Source: Ustilaginoidea virens (taxonomy: Eukaryota; Ascomycota; Sordariomycetes; Hypocreales; Clavicipitaceae). From it: a DNA stretch of 64,000 nt. The notes beneath the pieces are model-generated. The model saw nothing but the letters and a program-made list of their open reading frames with translations. It did no database searches and had not been told where the DNA came from. The stretch covers positions 2,480,001 through 2,544,000 of the forward strand of contig NC_057320.1 in assembly GCF_000687475.1 (NCBI RefSeq), read 5' to 3'. Position 1 is the stretch's first letter. Every line of letters begins with the position of its first letter. The position numbers and the translations under genes were made by a program. Positions 45,001 through 57,133 of this stretch are shown one piece after another.

Positions 45001-48000
45001 GGCTGTGAATATCAATCAGTGTATCGTCATAAGTCTTGATGGACGTCACAACTGAAATGGGATCGATGAAGCGCTGGTAACTCTCCTGCATGTATGCGAA
45101 CAATTTCTGCGTGAAGAACAGCAGCTGTTGAGAGCCTTCTGGATCTCGGATCGGAATCGACAACATGAAGCTGCGAAACCGGACATTCATGAAAAGTTGA
45201 GTAAAGAGCGAGTTCAAATAGCACGTGTTGGAAAGGTTGCGTAAGCCGACGTATCCGCATGATGCTCGGATAGCTCTGGTTCGGTCAAATTGATACGGGA
45301 GTTCGTACAGGTATGGATCATCTATAACCACTGTTAAATCTAGGGCGTCATGAGTCGCAAGGCCCATCACTCGACATTGAAGCATACCGGGGTCCTCAAT
45401 ATAGAAAGGCACAAGTCCCGTCAAAGTCTCGAGAATCTGGCTTAGACAATCGGTATTGTACCTCACAAAATGAAAAACGATATCGCATAGCTTCGCTCTT
45501 GTATCCGGGTTGAGAACTACGCGAGGCACCCTATCCTTGTCGCTGCGCCGTTTTCGTGGGAAAAGGTGACGCCAAAACAGTTGTGAGACGCTGCTTCTGA
45601 TCAGAGTCAATGAACGATCCATCGAGAAATCAAAATGATTTCCCCCTAGGCAACTTACTCGTCAATTCGTATGGACGCGACCAGAGTCTCATCGATCTGT
45701 ATACATGCGTGTAGGACTGAGCTCAGCCCAGAAGCGATCAGATCAGTCACGCCTGGCTCATCAATTCGCTATGGATTCGTGTTAATATTTTCGCAGATTT
45801 CGAGTACAAATGGTTCATGTATTACCTCGATAGATGTGTGTTCGAGCAAGAGCTCAAACGATCTGGCAGCGAGACTTTCGACACGCACAGATGACGGATA
45901 CCTTGTGCAAGATTGTTCCACCATGTAGAGCAGCGCTTCAAAGTATTCCTGCGATTGACATGCATAACTCATCGAGGCAGGAAGGGCGTCAATGAAAGCC
46001 GAGCAAAAGGAAAATACCATAGGCTTGATCCCACTTCCAGCTATAACAGCACATTCACCATTTTCCGGGCTTGGAAGACGATCCTTGGGAAACATGGCGT
46101 CCTCTATGAGGCTGACAACCGTTCTCCTGACCAGCTTCCTCGGGTCTTTTAGCACGAAATTGATCACGTCGTCCAGAAACGAGGTATTCGACGTTGCCGT
46201 ACTCCAAAATTCGGGGCTTACGGCTCCCAAGCTTAGAATTGCCGCGCACGTGCTCTCCATGAGCACGAAACCTGCGTCATCAATAATGCCTCCAGCTTTG
46301 GACAGCATATCCACAAGGCAGGTGGCGGGTGGTATTACGTCGTCTTCTAGTGGAAAAGCAGGAGCGGCCCATTTGGCATCTGTGAAATTGTCAACGCTTT
46401 GGCTGCAGTGGAACGAGTTTGCTGTTACCGTACCATTGACGAGTTTTACAAATGTTTGCATGAGTGAGCCCGCAATCCTCAATCCAAGTGTCGGTGAGAC
46501 TTGTCCGAACGTTTCTGGATCAGAAACTGCATGGACAACCAATCGCAGAGCCTTTCTCAGTGCATGATGATAAGATCTGGTCGAGTCGACATCAGCCTCG
46601 GGGGTCAGAGAGGTAACTGAATGGCTGCGTCGAGAAACTTCCACATATTCGGCTATCGCGTGAATAGCGTAAAGATTTTTGAACGCATGACCCTTGAGGA
46701 AAATGTCTTCATGTGTCATGACTTGGGACTCGAGATTCAGGGTAAAGTCGCTATTGGCCGGAAGCTGGACGAGAAACTCGTAAATCTAGCACAAACGTCA
46801 GCCGCCAGACATCTCAAGTATCATTTTTTTTCCCCCATTCGGAGGCTTAGGCTTACTTCTTGCGCAAGCTCGTCTTCCATACTCAGGTAGTCCCACAAAT
46901 CCTGAAAATGATTTAGTATTTCGATCTCCAAGGGTGAAGATCCAGGTTTGATGCGAGCTCCCATAGCTGATATATCTTCTTCTCTTTTTACCAAGAGGAT
47001 ATTGTTGTGCAGCTGGAGTTCATGGAGGGTTTTTGAAACCTGAAACTCGGCGGGAAGGAAATGTTGCCCTCTACAGTAGATGCGATAGTTTTCGAACCCA
47101 GTTTCCGTTTTTATAAGACCCAAGAGGTGAGCACATGTGTTCTGAAGGCCAATTTGCAGATTGTGGATGCCAGACTGCCCGTTCTCATCATCAAATGCTT
47201 GATATTTAAGCTCTGCGGATTTTCCCTTAATATGGGTAGGAACGGTGGACATTAGCGGCCGGAGATCAGGTGCGCCATATTGCGGATGGGTTTGGTATTT
47301 CTCGACAAAGAATCTTAAAAACTGCAGAGATCGCTTGAAAATGAGCTTGTGTTTGCAGACATCTGTCTCAGGGGCAGTGATAATCAAGTTTTCGTTGCCA
47401 TTGCTCAAAAGCCCATCATGAGGACCGAGAATTTCGCTTGCGGCTTGCTTCATTTGATCCAAGCATCTTCCAACTAAGGAATTGTGAATCCTTTTGGCCC
47501 TGGAAAAGGGATACGACTTGATCGCACTGCTCTCTAAATACAGGTCCACAGCGAGCGTAGCAATGGCTTGAGAGACCAACATGGTGTTGTCAGCTTCCAA
47601 CACTATTCTCCAAAGTTGTTCAATGCCACTGTGGAATAGCGCTTGGGAATCGTCCAAGGCGACGTTATTTTCATCACCGGCGAGGTAAAGTATTCGTTCC
47701 CGAACGAACTCGAGCATTCCATCAGAGAAACACGAGGCGGGGAGATCTGGTAAATATTTGGAGAGGCAGTTTTGAAGGAAATGGTTCTTCAATGAAGACT
47801 TTCTCATCACATTCGTTATGAGGGACCAACCCGCTTTTCTGTCCTCGGCACATGGCGATTTCGGGCCGACGAGAATATCCAAGAGTGTGGTGCCCAGTTC
47901 GTCATGAATCGCTGTTGGTTGAAACTGAATGATGCAAGCGAGTAGTTCTCTCCTCGGCTGGTTGGTGTCGCCCGATAACACGGCGAATTCTCCATTTCCC

Positions 48001-50659
48001 CGGCCGCCATGAAGTGCCTGTACTAGTTCTTCGACGAGGAGCTTCGCGAGGTCATGTTGCTCAGTCAAGATTGGTATGTCCCTCGCCATAGTGCCCTTAA
48101 TAGCTATGGACAAGTACCACAAACTGCCCAGAGTTGTGCGCGATTTCGCAGCGATATCATTGATGCAGCTCAGATATAGGGCCTTTCGGCCATCGGGACT
48201 CGGTCCTAACTGTAAGAAATCCTTCAATTTTTGCTTGGCCGCACGTTGCAACTCAGGGTCCGCGATTTGCGACCCCGTAGTGCAGGCTGATGACTCTTTG
48301 AGGAGTTTCAGGCAAAGGTCATAAGGATCTGATGAAGGAACATGTTGCTCAGACTGACAACGTGATATCATGCCATTCATAACGTGGTCCCACAAAGTGC
48401 GCATCGAAGGAGAGAAAGCCTCCAATGGGAGCGTTTGGAACTTCTGACACCAGCTCAATAGACCGTCGTAATCGAACAGGTTGGTTATATTTACCACCAT
48501 GCGCGCTAGGGCTTCCGCGATTCGAGGGTCTTGGCACAACGTTAGGCCTTGCCACAGCCGATTCGTATGATCCTGTCTGTACATTCCAATAACGATGAGA
48601 AACCCCAAGATATTGGAGCTTTCAGCGATGATTTCTGGATGACAATTTGGGCCGAAAATGTAGTCAATCAGATGCGTCTGGAGCAAATATGTCCCAAGCG
48701 TTCTCAGGAAAAAGGAGTGCGATTCATCCACATCATTCATGGCATTTCTCCACACTGTCACAAGATCGGCGCAGAGCTTCGAAATCGCCATGACACGAAG
48801 CTGCATCTGACTCGACCGTATCAAGCGGTCAAGTATGTCGATACGCCACTGCCAGGCGATGGATTCTGCCACGTCATCGTCGGATAGGTTCGGATATTGT
48901 CGCATATGGTGTCGAACCGTGTCAACAGCCTCTGCGTGGTCTCCGCGCAAGGACAGTTTGAGTATCTCGGTCAGCGCTTGTAGGAGGATGGCGGCAGTCT
49001 CGACCGAGAGTTGTGTCACGTTTTTCTCAATCATCATCCCTAAGCAAGCGAAGATGCGGTTCCATGCCGTGGTGCTCATCTCCAAGAAATTCTTGACTTG
49101 CGCAACACAGCCGCTGTCGCTGTCATTGTCGAGGACATATACTGCCCGTTGCAGGCAATCGGCTAATATTTGCGCGACAAAAGCTAAGCTATCTATAAGT
49201 TTAGGAAATCTTGGGGTAAGGCTTATCAGCGATGAAATCAGATGGGACAGATGGGCCACGCTGCCCCCTTGGTGAGATTGAAAGGTAGCGAGCAAATGGG
49301 ATCTAACTTCATTCCGATGCCACCCATATGCAGCAGAGTCGCTGCCTTTGCCGGCAGTCAACCAGGCGTCGAGGCTAAGGATATCGTGAAGACTCTCAAG
49401 GTATTTGGAGGAATATACTTCGGGGCATTGGTGACAATCCACATCACGATGAAGTTGAATCTTTCGGAGAGCGGCCGAGTCAAGGGCAACCATCTGGGCT
49501 GCTAGGCTAGTAAAGGTTGAACATAGTCCGAGAATATCGTTTCGTAGCTCGACTGAGGAGCTGAAAAGTTCTAGGCTGTGTGTCACGAGTTAGTAAGTCA
49601 TGTGGGAGTATGCTGGGGTGCGCAGGTGTGAGGTGTATAAACACTGAAGGCATAAACTCCTACCTTCTTAGAGAAAGTTGAGCGATGACTTCTGGAAACA
49701 TGAGCCAAAATGTTCTGCATGCCTCCCGGGAGTCGAGCACGATGGCATCATCCTGTTCTTGGACATAATTCAAATAATCCTCCATCCAATCTTGCACCTG
49801 GACAATGATCTTGCCATCTACAGGCGAGTCTAAGGCAAGTTAGCAAAGATTGGCTGCGTTCTGTGGTTACAGGTTGACGATTATGATGAGGATACTGACG
49901 TGAGGATAGGTAATGAATTAAGCGCATCAAGGGCGCATATGGATCCTCATTGGGCTCAGAATACGGAAACTGCGAGATGGGATCGACGAGAGGCAACCTG
50001 TGGCCTAGGACTCTTGTGATCTTTTTGTCGGCTTGAAAAGTCAATTCATCATCACTCTCGCCCGCTTCATTGCCTGAAAGAGCGACGGCTTCTACGGAGG
50101 GACTGGTAGAGTCAGATAACTGTGGCGTGTTGGATCCGGTCTTTTCGAGATGAGGCTCTTCCACCAAGGTCGTTTCCTCAGCCAAGAGGTCAGTGTTTAT
50201 CGATCCATGCATTGATGCCGGGGAAGCAAGGTCTTGGACCACCAATGGTAGGCTGTTTGTCTTCTTGAGGTTCAGTGTAACTCTGCTGGAGGATGCGGGC
50301 GTGGAGCTACTTTTTGCCCTGCTGCCGCTGGCTGGGGTTTGCGGCGTGCATATGATGTCGGATCCTTCGATAGCTCCCAAGGCCGGAGCATGTTGTTCTC
50401 TTCGATGCAGATTTGTGGGGGACGTGGTGATGTTTGCGACGATATGTGTAGGACTTGGTTTATTGTCCGGGGACAGTGGGGGTGACATTGAGCCAGAAGT
50501 CCGACGCCTTTTGCGAGCCGAAAGATCACAATCATCGAAGGGATTTGGACGAGTGGTCGGTGGTTCAGGGGACGGAAGAATGTTATCATGCTCATCGGGT
50601 GAGTCCCTTGATCCCACCGTCCTTGGCAGCGTTGAGGGCTCGTCCATCTGGTTATCCAT
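42092..50659 (-). CDS. Very large USP9X/FAF-like ubiquitin hydrolase
   Basis: Nine exons: 49900-50659, 49664-49829, 46857-49575, 45826-46785, 45659-45768, 44752-45596, 44635-44686, 42366-44575 and 42092-42177; 7,908 nt, 2,635 aa. The N-terminal 250 residues are disordered (start MDNQMDEPSTL). A long helical solenoid follows (about 270-1570). The USP domain then begins with the Cys box GYVGLRNLSNTCYLNSLF (catalytic Cys about 1697), a zinc-binding KYKCSTCDRHVDAVKR rebuilt across two introns, PDNLIFHLKRFDF and the His box GTAESGHYYSYIRDPG (His about 1948). About 650 helical residues follow, ending SPNDGYD. Size and order match the fungal relatives of USP9X/USP34, which remove ubiquitin from substrates; the substrate is unknown. 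The last intron's acceptor (42178) is the least certain junction. Confidence 0.9.
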
Positions 50660-51923
50660 GCGTTTGGCGGGATAACGAGATGTGGCGAGGAAATAGGCCG
50701 GCCAAAGACGTCACAGCGTCGTGAGAGCCGGCTGGGCGGCAGCTGTACGAAATTAACATGTGTGGAACCTCCCCCAAAATGGAAATCAGGACACGGCGGC
50801 TATGCTGTTGGCGAAACGATTGTGATCCGAGGGAGGTGGAGAAGAATCGAGCTTCGAGATTCGAGATTGGAAATTCGAGATTGGAAAATTCGAAATTCAG
50901 GTCAGATGAGATGTTGTTGAGAGGTAAAGTGGTAAAAGATGGCTCCCCCAGATACCTTGCCTCAGGTACCTAAGGTGGCCTACCTGTAGGCCAGGACGTT
51001 GCAGTACGTGCTGGGAGCAGCAGGAGGTCTGGTCTGGTAGGTTGTGAGTTGGACAACAGCCGCAGCGGATTGGCTGGAAAGGCGCGATGCTTTGTGGAAC
51101 CGCGACGAGCAATAAAGCGAGCGGCGAGGGGTCAACTTGGCTTTGGATGGATTTGCATGACGGCAACGTCTGAACCTGCCTTAGGGGTTACGGAGTACTT
51201 TGCTCAAGTACCTGCCGCTCTGCTCTTTCATCCAAGGTACGGAGTACCTACCTCCTATATATAAGGTACCTAAATTGTCGCGGCAGGTAACAACGTTGTG
51301 AAGCTCGCAGGATCAAGCGACAGCTGGTACGGAAAATCACGATATAATCCCCCCCTTTTTTTTTTCCTTTTTTTCGCCGATACATATCGCCCTGTCGTGT
51401 GATAGCCAGGTGGTAGCCTGAATTAAACATGACACTGCCGCCCAGCTCCTACTACAAGCAATACCTAAGGTACCTGTTGTGCAAGGTGTAGTTGTGCAAT
51501 GTAGTTATGCAAGGTAAATGCGCATATAATACTACGGAGTAGGATGCAGACGCCTAAAGATCGGTTTCGACTGATCGCTATACTTACCTACTGCGCATGC
51601 ATAATATTAATGACAGTGAAGCTACTGAAGCTCGTGAACGCGATTCGAGCGATGAGTGTTTTCAAAGTATCTTCCTTATCATCGAGCTTGAATTGAATCC
51701 TTACATTATCCAATCTCGAACTCCGTATAGTTGTAGGCTTCGCCGCAAAAAGTGGAGCGTTTGACGTTGAGACTTTCGATGTGGGGCCGCTCCAGCTCTC
51801 GCTCACTATCACAACGCCGAACCTCAGTTACAGTTACGAAACTCTTTCGACAGATTTCCTGGGAACAAAAATCGACACGATACCGTCTCCGCCTTGCTTC
51901 TCTGCCCATCTTATATAGCAAGC
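50660..51923. other. Divergent promoter region USP gene / POP3
   Basis: 1,264 bp. Near the USP start are imperfect TTCGAGATTGGAAA repeats (50846-50900). Then come GGTACCTAAGG / CCTACCTGTAGG motifs (50965-50992), TACGGAGTAC with GGTACCTA (51186-51275) and ACCTAAGGTACC (51463-51475). No gene supported. Confidence 0.55.
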
Positions 51924-52765
51924 ATGTCTCAATCTCTCCGCCATAAAAGACTTGTTTATTGTCTGGACACGCCGTTTTCGGAAGTGCCATGGTCTGTTCA
52001 GTTCCGCAATCAAATGCTCCTCCGTCTTCAACAAATCTGATTCGTCACCAGGCCTGAAATAGCACCCGATGACCAGGACACTATTCTCGAACTGCTTTGC
52101 AAGTAAGGACTCCTTGAGCTACTTGTGATACAATTCCCACTGATGCCCTCATCAGCCTTCTGCGTCCGATTGGCCAACACAGAAAAAGGCACGTCCAGCC
52201 ATCAAAGGGCAAACGGGCAGCAAAGCGGCGATCCAGGGACACCCTTGGAAAAGACATTGGCCTAAACCCGGCTCTGACCAAACCTGAAGAGCCTGATCTC
52301 TGCCGTCATATTGACGTAGGGTTCTGTTCTTTAATGAGAGAACTTGAGTCTGTGTCCAGTAATGAGCGCGGGCAGACTAGCGAAGCAAAGTCAAAGCAGC
52401 CATATGCCATGGTTTTTGTCGCCAGAGGGAATCATTCTGCAGCCTTTCATTCACACTTTCCGAAACTGATTGGGGCTGCATCAAAAAATCTAGGCCGGCA
52501 TCGTGGTATCAGGCTTATTGGCTTCTCAAAGCCTTGCTCTGACCAATTGAGCTCCAGTCTTGGACTTGCAAGGGTGTCATGTTTGGCAGTGAGAAGGGGT
52601 GCGCCAGGGACTGAAGCCTTATCGGCCTTCGTTGAAGATCATCTTGCTCCAGTGAATGTGGCATGGTTGGGCGACATGGAGAGCGAACAATATCGCCCTA
52701 CTAAGATAGCTTCTGCAGAGACTACAGTAGGTGCGAGAAGAGACAAAACAAGTCGGTCGAAATGA
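51924..52765 (+). CDS. POP3: RNase P/MRP subunit Pop3
   Basis: Three exons, 51924-51991, 52052-52102 and 52156-52765; 729 nt, 242 aa. Junctions rebuild LDTPFSEVPW|PEIAPDDQDTILELLC|NLLRPIGQHRK, the typical order at the start of fungal Pop3, followed by a basic patch (KGKRAAKRRSRD). The core has PYAMVFVARGNHSAAFHSHF, the Leu-rich LGLARVSCLAV and the closing QYRPTKIASAETTVG. Pop3 is a protein subunit shared by nuclear RNase P and RNase MRP, which process pre-tRNA and pre-rRNA. The gene is easy to miss because the first two exons are short and out of frame with each other. It is divergent from the large USP gene. Confidence 0.88.
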
Positions 52766-53266
52766 AGTCTTTGCTGCCTAACCAGGCAAGTAATCTTCAA
52801 AAGCTGGGCCGTATAGACGTACGTCTCGACATAGTTTGCAAGATTTGCGAGAAAAGATTGTCACGGAATTCTGGGGGTTTTGAACGATTAAAGGCTCGAA
52901 ACCCAGCAAGCAAATGGCGCCCCGCCCCTTCAAGTCAGAGATGAATACTAATAATCATCGATATATAGTGCTTTCTGAAGGGGCGCTTCTTTTGATACTA
53001 GGTAGACAGACCATGCGAATCGTTACCTCTTAGCCTCTCGTTGGGTTAGGCATTCCCGCAACTTCCCACTAAGAACTTACGAAGCTTGGCAGGTGCCAGG
53101 CAGCAGTTGCCACCTGCAATCATTGTTTGCAGCTGCCATGGGTCGAAATAGACAGCTCACCGCAAAAATTGGATCGTGGCACCCTTTCCTTTCTTTCCAT
53201 TTTCTTTCCGGCGAGCTTCCGCAATCACTTGCATACAAGCTATTTAGCACGCCAAGTTAACTTTTC
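52766..53266. other. Intergenic POP3 3' region and next promoter
   Basis: 501 bp with no supported gene. A pyrimidine-rich stretch (CCTTTCCTTTCTTTCC, about 53183-53205) lies about 70 bp before the next ATG. Confidence 0.55.
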
Positions 53267-54480
53267 ATGATGGGTTCCTCTTTCTTTGATGATCCCCAAA
53301 AACTAGCGGATGCGATTGCACTGGCTCAGAGTTTCAAGACAGGAGGGGAGCAAAAGAACAAAGGTGCAAAACGCGACAATGCGTTCAAGACCAGAGACTA
53401 TTCCAGTACGCATGCCAAACCCAAACCAAGTTTACGTGAGCCAACGAAAGTAACATGCTCTAAGCACATAGAATCATGTCCGAGGTCGGATCGTTCGTAC
53501 CACCCTCCCAGAGGAAGTATGGTAGTGACGCCTTGAAGGCCGGATGGCGCATCTCAGGTGTCAAAAATGGGTCGTCTGCCATGGCAAAGAGTGTTCGAGA
53601 CTTTTTATGCCGAACCGATCAGACGTCATCAGTTATCCAGGCGGAAAAGTCTGGTCCTTGCGATGCCAGTCCTCAACTGCAAGAGGCCGCCTCCGAGAAG
53701 CACGCATTGCATGCTACCGTCAGACCAACAATGTCTACGAGCACTCGCCAAACCGGAGAAGCTGATGTCACTTTTGATGCTCATCGACCAAAGAATATAG
53801 ATGAGGTGAATGCTAGTCAACTCTCTAACCTCCTTCGCTCATTCACCTTCAATGACGAAGAACCCCAAGGAGATGGGAAGGCATCTATTTTGGAAGACTT
53901 CCTGGCCCTCTTGGCCGAAAATCCGGAACTACCAAAGGAGTTGGAGCAGGGCAACCGCTCGTGTGCAAGAAAGATGATTGCTAACGTCTGTCCCGTCGAA
54001 GCTCGCCCGGATGAATTAACCAAGGGAGTCTTCTCGGAGCTAGAGTCAGAACCTCCGTCAAAGAAGCATGCCGTAAAGGCAACGTTTCCTGCAGAGTCTC
54101 CTCAAACTGATTCGTACTTAAGTCCGAGAGCGATTGAATTCGTCCCCGGCCAACGTCACATCGGGGACGGTTCCAAAAAGACATTAGACTTGGGCCATCA
54201 AGCCGTCGCAGCTGCAACAGATGAACAAGGACAACACCAGCTCCCCTTTACTGGGTATTTCCACGAGCCTACCCAAGACGGCTTGCCAAGCTCCTGGTCA
54301 CCGCCCGACCGCCAGTTACCAGCAGTTCCTACCGTCGATAGGGTTGTTCGTTCTCCAGTGCAACCCGTAAGATCTGATGGCAAGTCAAATGACTCTATCA
54401 CCACTACACTGACAGCTGCCCCTATGCGACCCCGGCCTGTCCAAGGACTGGCGGCTTCTCGATGGGCAAACCATTCCTGA
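53267..54480 (+). CDS. Ser/Pro-rich fungal protein of unknown function
   Basis: Two frames must be joined: MMGSSFFDDPQKLADAIALA from 53267, and a long frame from about 53465 containing SFVPPSQRKYGSDALKAG and ending at 54480 with MRPRPVQGLAASRWANHS. My preferred model is exons 53267-53405 and 53465-54480 (donor GTACGC, acceptor CTAAG), giving 384 aa. A CATAG acceptor seven bases later would not keep frame, so the junction is uncertain, and a frameshift cannot be excluded. The N-terminal helix with DDP and the C-terminal SRWA motif look conserved, and the middle is disordered. I do not recognise a function. Confidence 0.6.
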
Positions 54481-54811
54481 GTTGAACCAAAGCGATGCTC
54501 GTTTCAAGACGCGGCGTCGCTGGTAGATGGCTTGCAGCGTCCGTCCCAACCAAGCAAACACCAAGGCATGTTTGGGGGTTGTTCTAATTTTGTCTCTGGT
54601 CTCCGGCAATGGCAATTTTATGGCTGCGCATGAGAATCCGACGAATTCCATGTGGATGGGGAATAGCTGATGTTTACGCAACTAATTACACGTAGAGAGG
54701 AAAACAGAATTGAATATCTAGTTATCACATCAAGCTCGTGCAGGCCCACATAGTACTACATCAACAAGATTTTAGATGACGGCATTTATTAAAAATGGAG
54801 AGAGCAACCTC
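54481..54811. other. Convergent intergenic region
   Basis: 331 bp between the stop of the Ser/Pro-rich gene and the stop of NOC3. No coding signal. Confidence 0.55.
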
Positions 54812-56809
54812 CTACCCACATATTACCTTTTCCAACATACTGATCCCCTCTCTGACCTTTGGTGAGAAATGTCTTCTAAGTAACTCCCCTTCCCAAATGG
54901 TGGTAGCAAATGGATTACTTCCCTCCACGGATTCGGAAAGAGCATTGTATCTCCCATTGCCCTTTCGTTCCTCAGAATTCCACATGCTGTTTATCTTCTT
55001 GCCGTGTGAGCGCGCCACATCGTTAAGCAAAGCAATTACCGCCTGGCATGATTTCTCCGGGAGCTGCAGAGCAGTCGACATGAGCTGTTTGGTAAAAGCC
55101 GCGAGGCGCAACGGAGGAACTTGGCGGATGTTGTAGTGAGGCAACAAGATGCTCGTCAGGGAGCGGAGCAGGAGCACGGTAGTCGTCTGCACGTTGATCT
55201 TGGACGTGGCTGACGACGATGAGAGACGAGTGTTTTCAAGATCGGATTGAATGGAAAGACGAGGGAGGGACCGAAAAAGATGAGTGGTAAAGTAGGACAA
55301 GTCAAGGTGTAGATCGTTGCGGGAGTTGTGTGCGTCCTGTCCCGCTAATAGGGCATAAGCGGTGACGGTGCAGAGCAGAGCTTCTCTGGTCGAGTTGCGT
55401 ATTGATTCCTCGTCTTCCTCGTTCGCGGAGGCGTCTTGCGCTGCAGGATCGCTCTCGGAATTTTCGCCACTACGACAAATGAGGTCTTTCAACGCTTCCA
55501 ACAAGTCCCCAAAGAAGTCTTGGTTGATGAGATGAGCATACTTTGCGAGTCCTTCGAGGACGGCACCCATGAGATGTGGTGATCGTTGCTTGAGGATGCG
55601 AAAATACGTGGCAAAGACGAGCTTAAGGGTCTCGGATTGCATTTTTTCCCGCTCTTCGTGACTAACCAGAGCGTCCGCCAGGTCCATGTCCTTTTGGAGG
55701 TCCTTTTGCTCCTTGATGGCCTTGCGCTTCTTCTTGGTGCGAAACTCGCGCTTACTCTTCTTTACTCTCTGTGTAGATTGATCGACAGTGTCTTGTGAAG
55801 CCTTCCCCGAGAACTCGGATAAGAGGCGTAAACTGAGAAGCACATTAAGCACGCTCTCGTGAACGGCAAAGTTCTTGGCCTTCATCATCTTGGCAAGCAG
55901 GGAAACTGCCTCCATGGAGGGTCGACCTTCTTCGTCCTCACGGAACAAGGTCTCCAACGCCTCAATGGCCTTGGCGGCGTCCTGGTCGAGCTTTCTTCGG
56001 CTCAGCTTCCCGACCAAAATCCGCAGCAAATCCGAGCGAAAGTTGAAGTGAGGGACCGAGGTGAGGAGGGTGCAGGCGCAGGTGACGGCGACATTGCAGA
56101 GACTTGCGCCTCGGCGTATACGTGCTGTTTCTGACCTGGCGCAACGAGCCAGCTCTTTGATGTAGGATTGATACCCTGCCACCAGAGATTGTTCAAACTG
56201 TCTCAGGCCGCGGACTTCCTTTGACAGGTTTTCTCTTGCCGCGTCCTCGGTCTGCGGTCGGATCCTGTATCCAGGGATGATGTCCTTGTAAACCGTCATT
56301 TGCGTCATGAGTGCCAGCATCCGAATGGTAGGGATCTTGGACTCGCCAATCTTGGCGAGCGTCTTGAGTCCCCCCACGTTCTCTTCGGGGTTTTCGTTGA
56401 GGGACATGGCTGTCTTGGCGAGCTCTTCTTGTGCCTCGAGAATCTGCTGGGATTCCGGAACCGGCTGCTCATCTTGCTCGAGCTGCTCGTCCTCTGTCTC
56501 CGGCTCCAATTCATCTTCACGACCCTCCAGCCACTCCGTATCGCTTTCAATAGACGGTGTGTCCTGGTTTGGGCCAACGTCCTCAGCAACTTCTAAACGA
56601 CCATCTGCGGTTTTCTTGGGCAGCCTGAGTTTTTCCTCCTGGGACTTTCTGCCCTTTCGTGGCCTGTTTTCGTAGTCTTGCTCGAGATTCCAGCTCGTTG
56701 CGTGCTTGAAAAAGTCCCTTTGAGCTTGACGAGAAGACGACGCACTCTGGGATACGGCGTCCAATTCGGCCTGGAAAAGTTTTCTTTTTTTGGAACCCTT
56801 GACCAACAT
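54812..56809 (-). CDS. NOC3: Nucleolar complex protein 3 (Noc3)
   Basis: Single exon read from the ATG at 56809 (MLVKGSKKRKLFQAELDAVS), 665 aa, close to yeast Noc3 (663 aa). The frame stays open upstream, with an ATG at 56935, but that stretch is low-complexity promoter sequence. An acidic Glu-rich region (about 80-130) precedes the Noc3 domain (AKIGESKIPTIRMLALMTQM; VYKDIIPGYRIRP). A helical middle follows, with a Lys-rich segment (FRTKKKRKAIKEQKDLQKDM), then a CBF/Mak21-type C-terminal domain (LEGLAKYAHLINQDFFGDLL ... ATTIWEGELLRRHFSP). With Noc2 it escorts pre-60S particles from nucleolus to nucleoplasm and also takes part in replication licensing. It shares a short divergent promoter with RPF1. 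Confidence 0.93.
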   Translation of the reverse strand: MLVKGSKKRKLFQAELDAVSQSASSSRQAQRDFFKHATSWNLEQDYENRPRKGRKSQEEKLRLPKKTADGRLEVAEDVGPNQDTPSIESDTEWLEGREDELEPETEDEQLEQDEQPVPESQQILEAQEELAKTAMSLNENPEENVGGLKTLAKIGESKIPTIRMLALMTQMTVYKDIIPGYRIRPQTEDAARENLSKEVRGLRQFEQSLVAGYQSYIKELARCARSETARIRRGASLCNVAVTCACTLLTSVPHFNFRSDLLRILVGKLSRRKLDQDAAKAIEALETLFREDEEGRPSMEAVSLLAKMMKAKNFAVHESVLNVLLSLRLLSEFSGKASQDTVDQSTQRVKKSKREFRTKKKRKAIKEQKDLQKDMDLADALVSHEEREKMQSETLKLVFATYFRILKQRSPHLMGAVLEGLAKYAHLINQDFFGDLLEALKDLICRSGENSESDPAAQDASANEEDEESIRNSTREALLCTVTAYALLAGQDAHNSRNDLHLDLSYFTTHLFRSLPRLSIQSDLENTRLSSSSATSKINVQTTTVLLLRSLTSILLPHYNIRQVPPLRLAAFTKQLMSTALQLPEKSCQAVIALLNDVARSHGKKINSMWNSEERKGNGRYNALSESVEGSNPFATTIWEGELLRRHFSPKVREGISMLEKVICG

Positions 56810-57133
56810 TTTGATTGATTCGCGACCCTTCTCACTCTTGCGACCGCCAGCGTGGAAAGCGCATGGAGAAGTAAATCCTAATAAGATGGGAAGCCGAAAA
56901 CAATGGTTGGTCCAACCAATCAAAGCAGGCAGCATGCGCTCACCGCCAAAATTTCTGGAGATTTTCTGCCGGTTTTTTTTTTTTTCCCTCCCCCCCCCCC
57001 CCCCCCTCCCACCCTCTCCTTCTCCGGGGCGTCTAGATTCACATTTCAACCCCATCAATCTTCAAGGTTTCCTCCAAGTGCGAATGGCTGGACTGTCTCT
57101 GCTAATTGAATCCTGGCACAACGAACACGCGTC
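56810..57133. promoter_or_regulatory. Bidirectional promoter NOC3 / RPF1
   Basis: 324 bp separate the two start codons. It contains a pyrimidine tract, T12 followed by CCCTCC and a C14 run (about 56972-57006), and two blocks rich in CCAAC/CAATC. Both genes act in 60S ribosome assembly, so shared control is a reasonable inference. Confidence 0.65.

Noticed and set aside
56810..57058. 83-residue N-terminal extension of NOC3
   Set aside because: The open frame upstream of 56809 runs through the C/T tract of the promoter and starts from TTG/ATG in low-complexity sequence; the 665-aa product already matches the family length.
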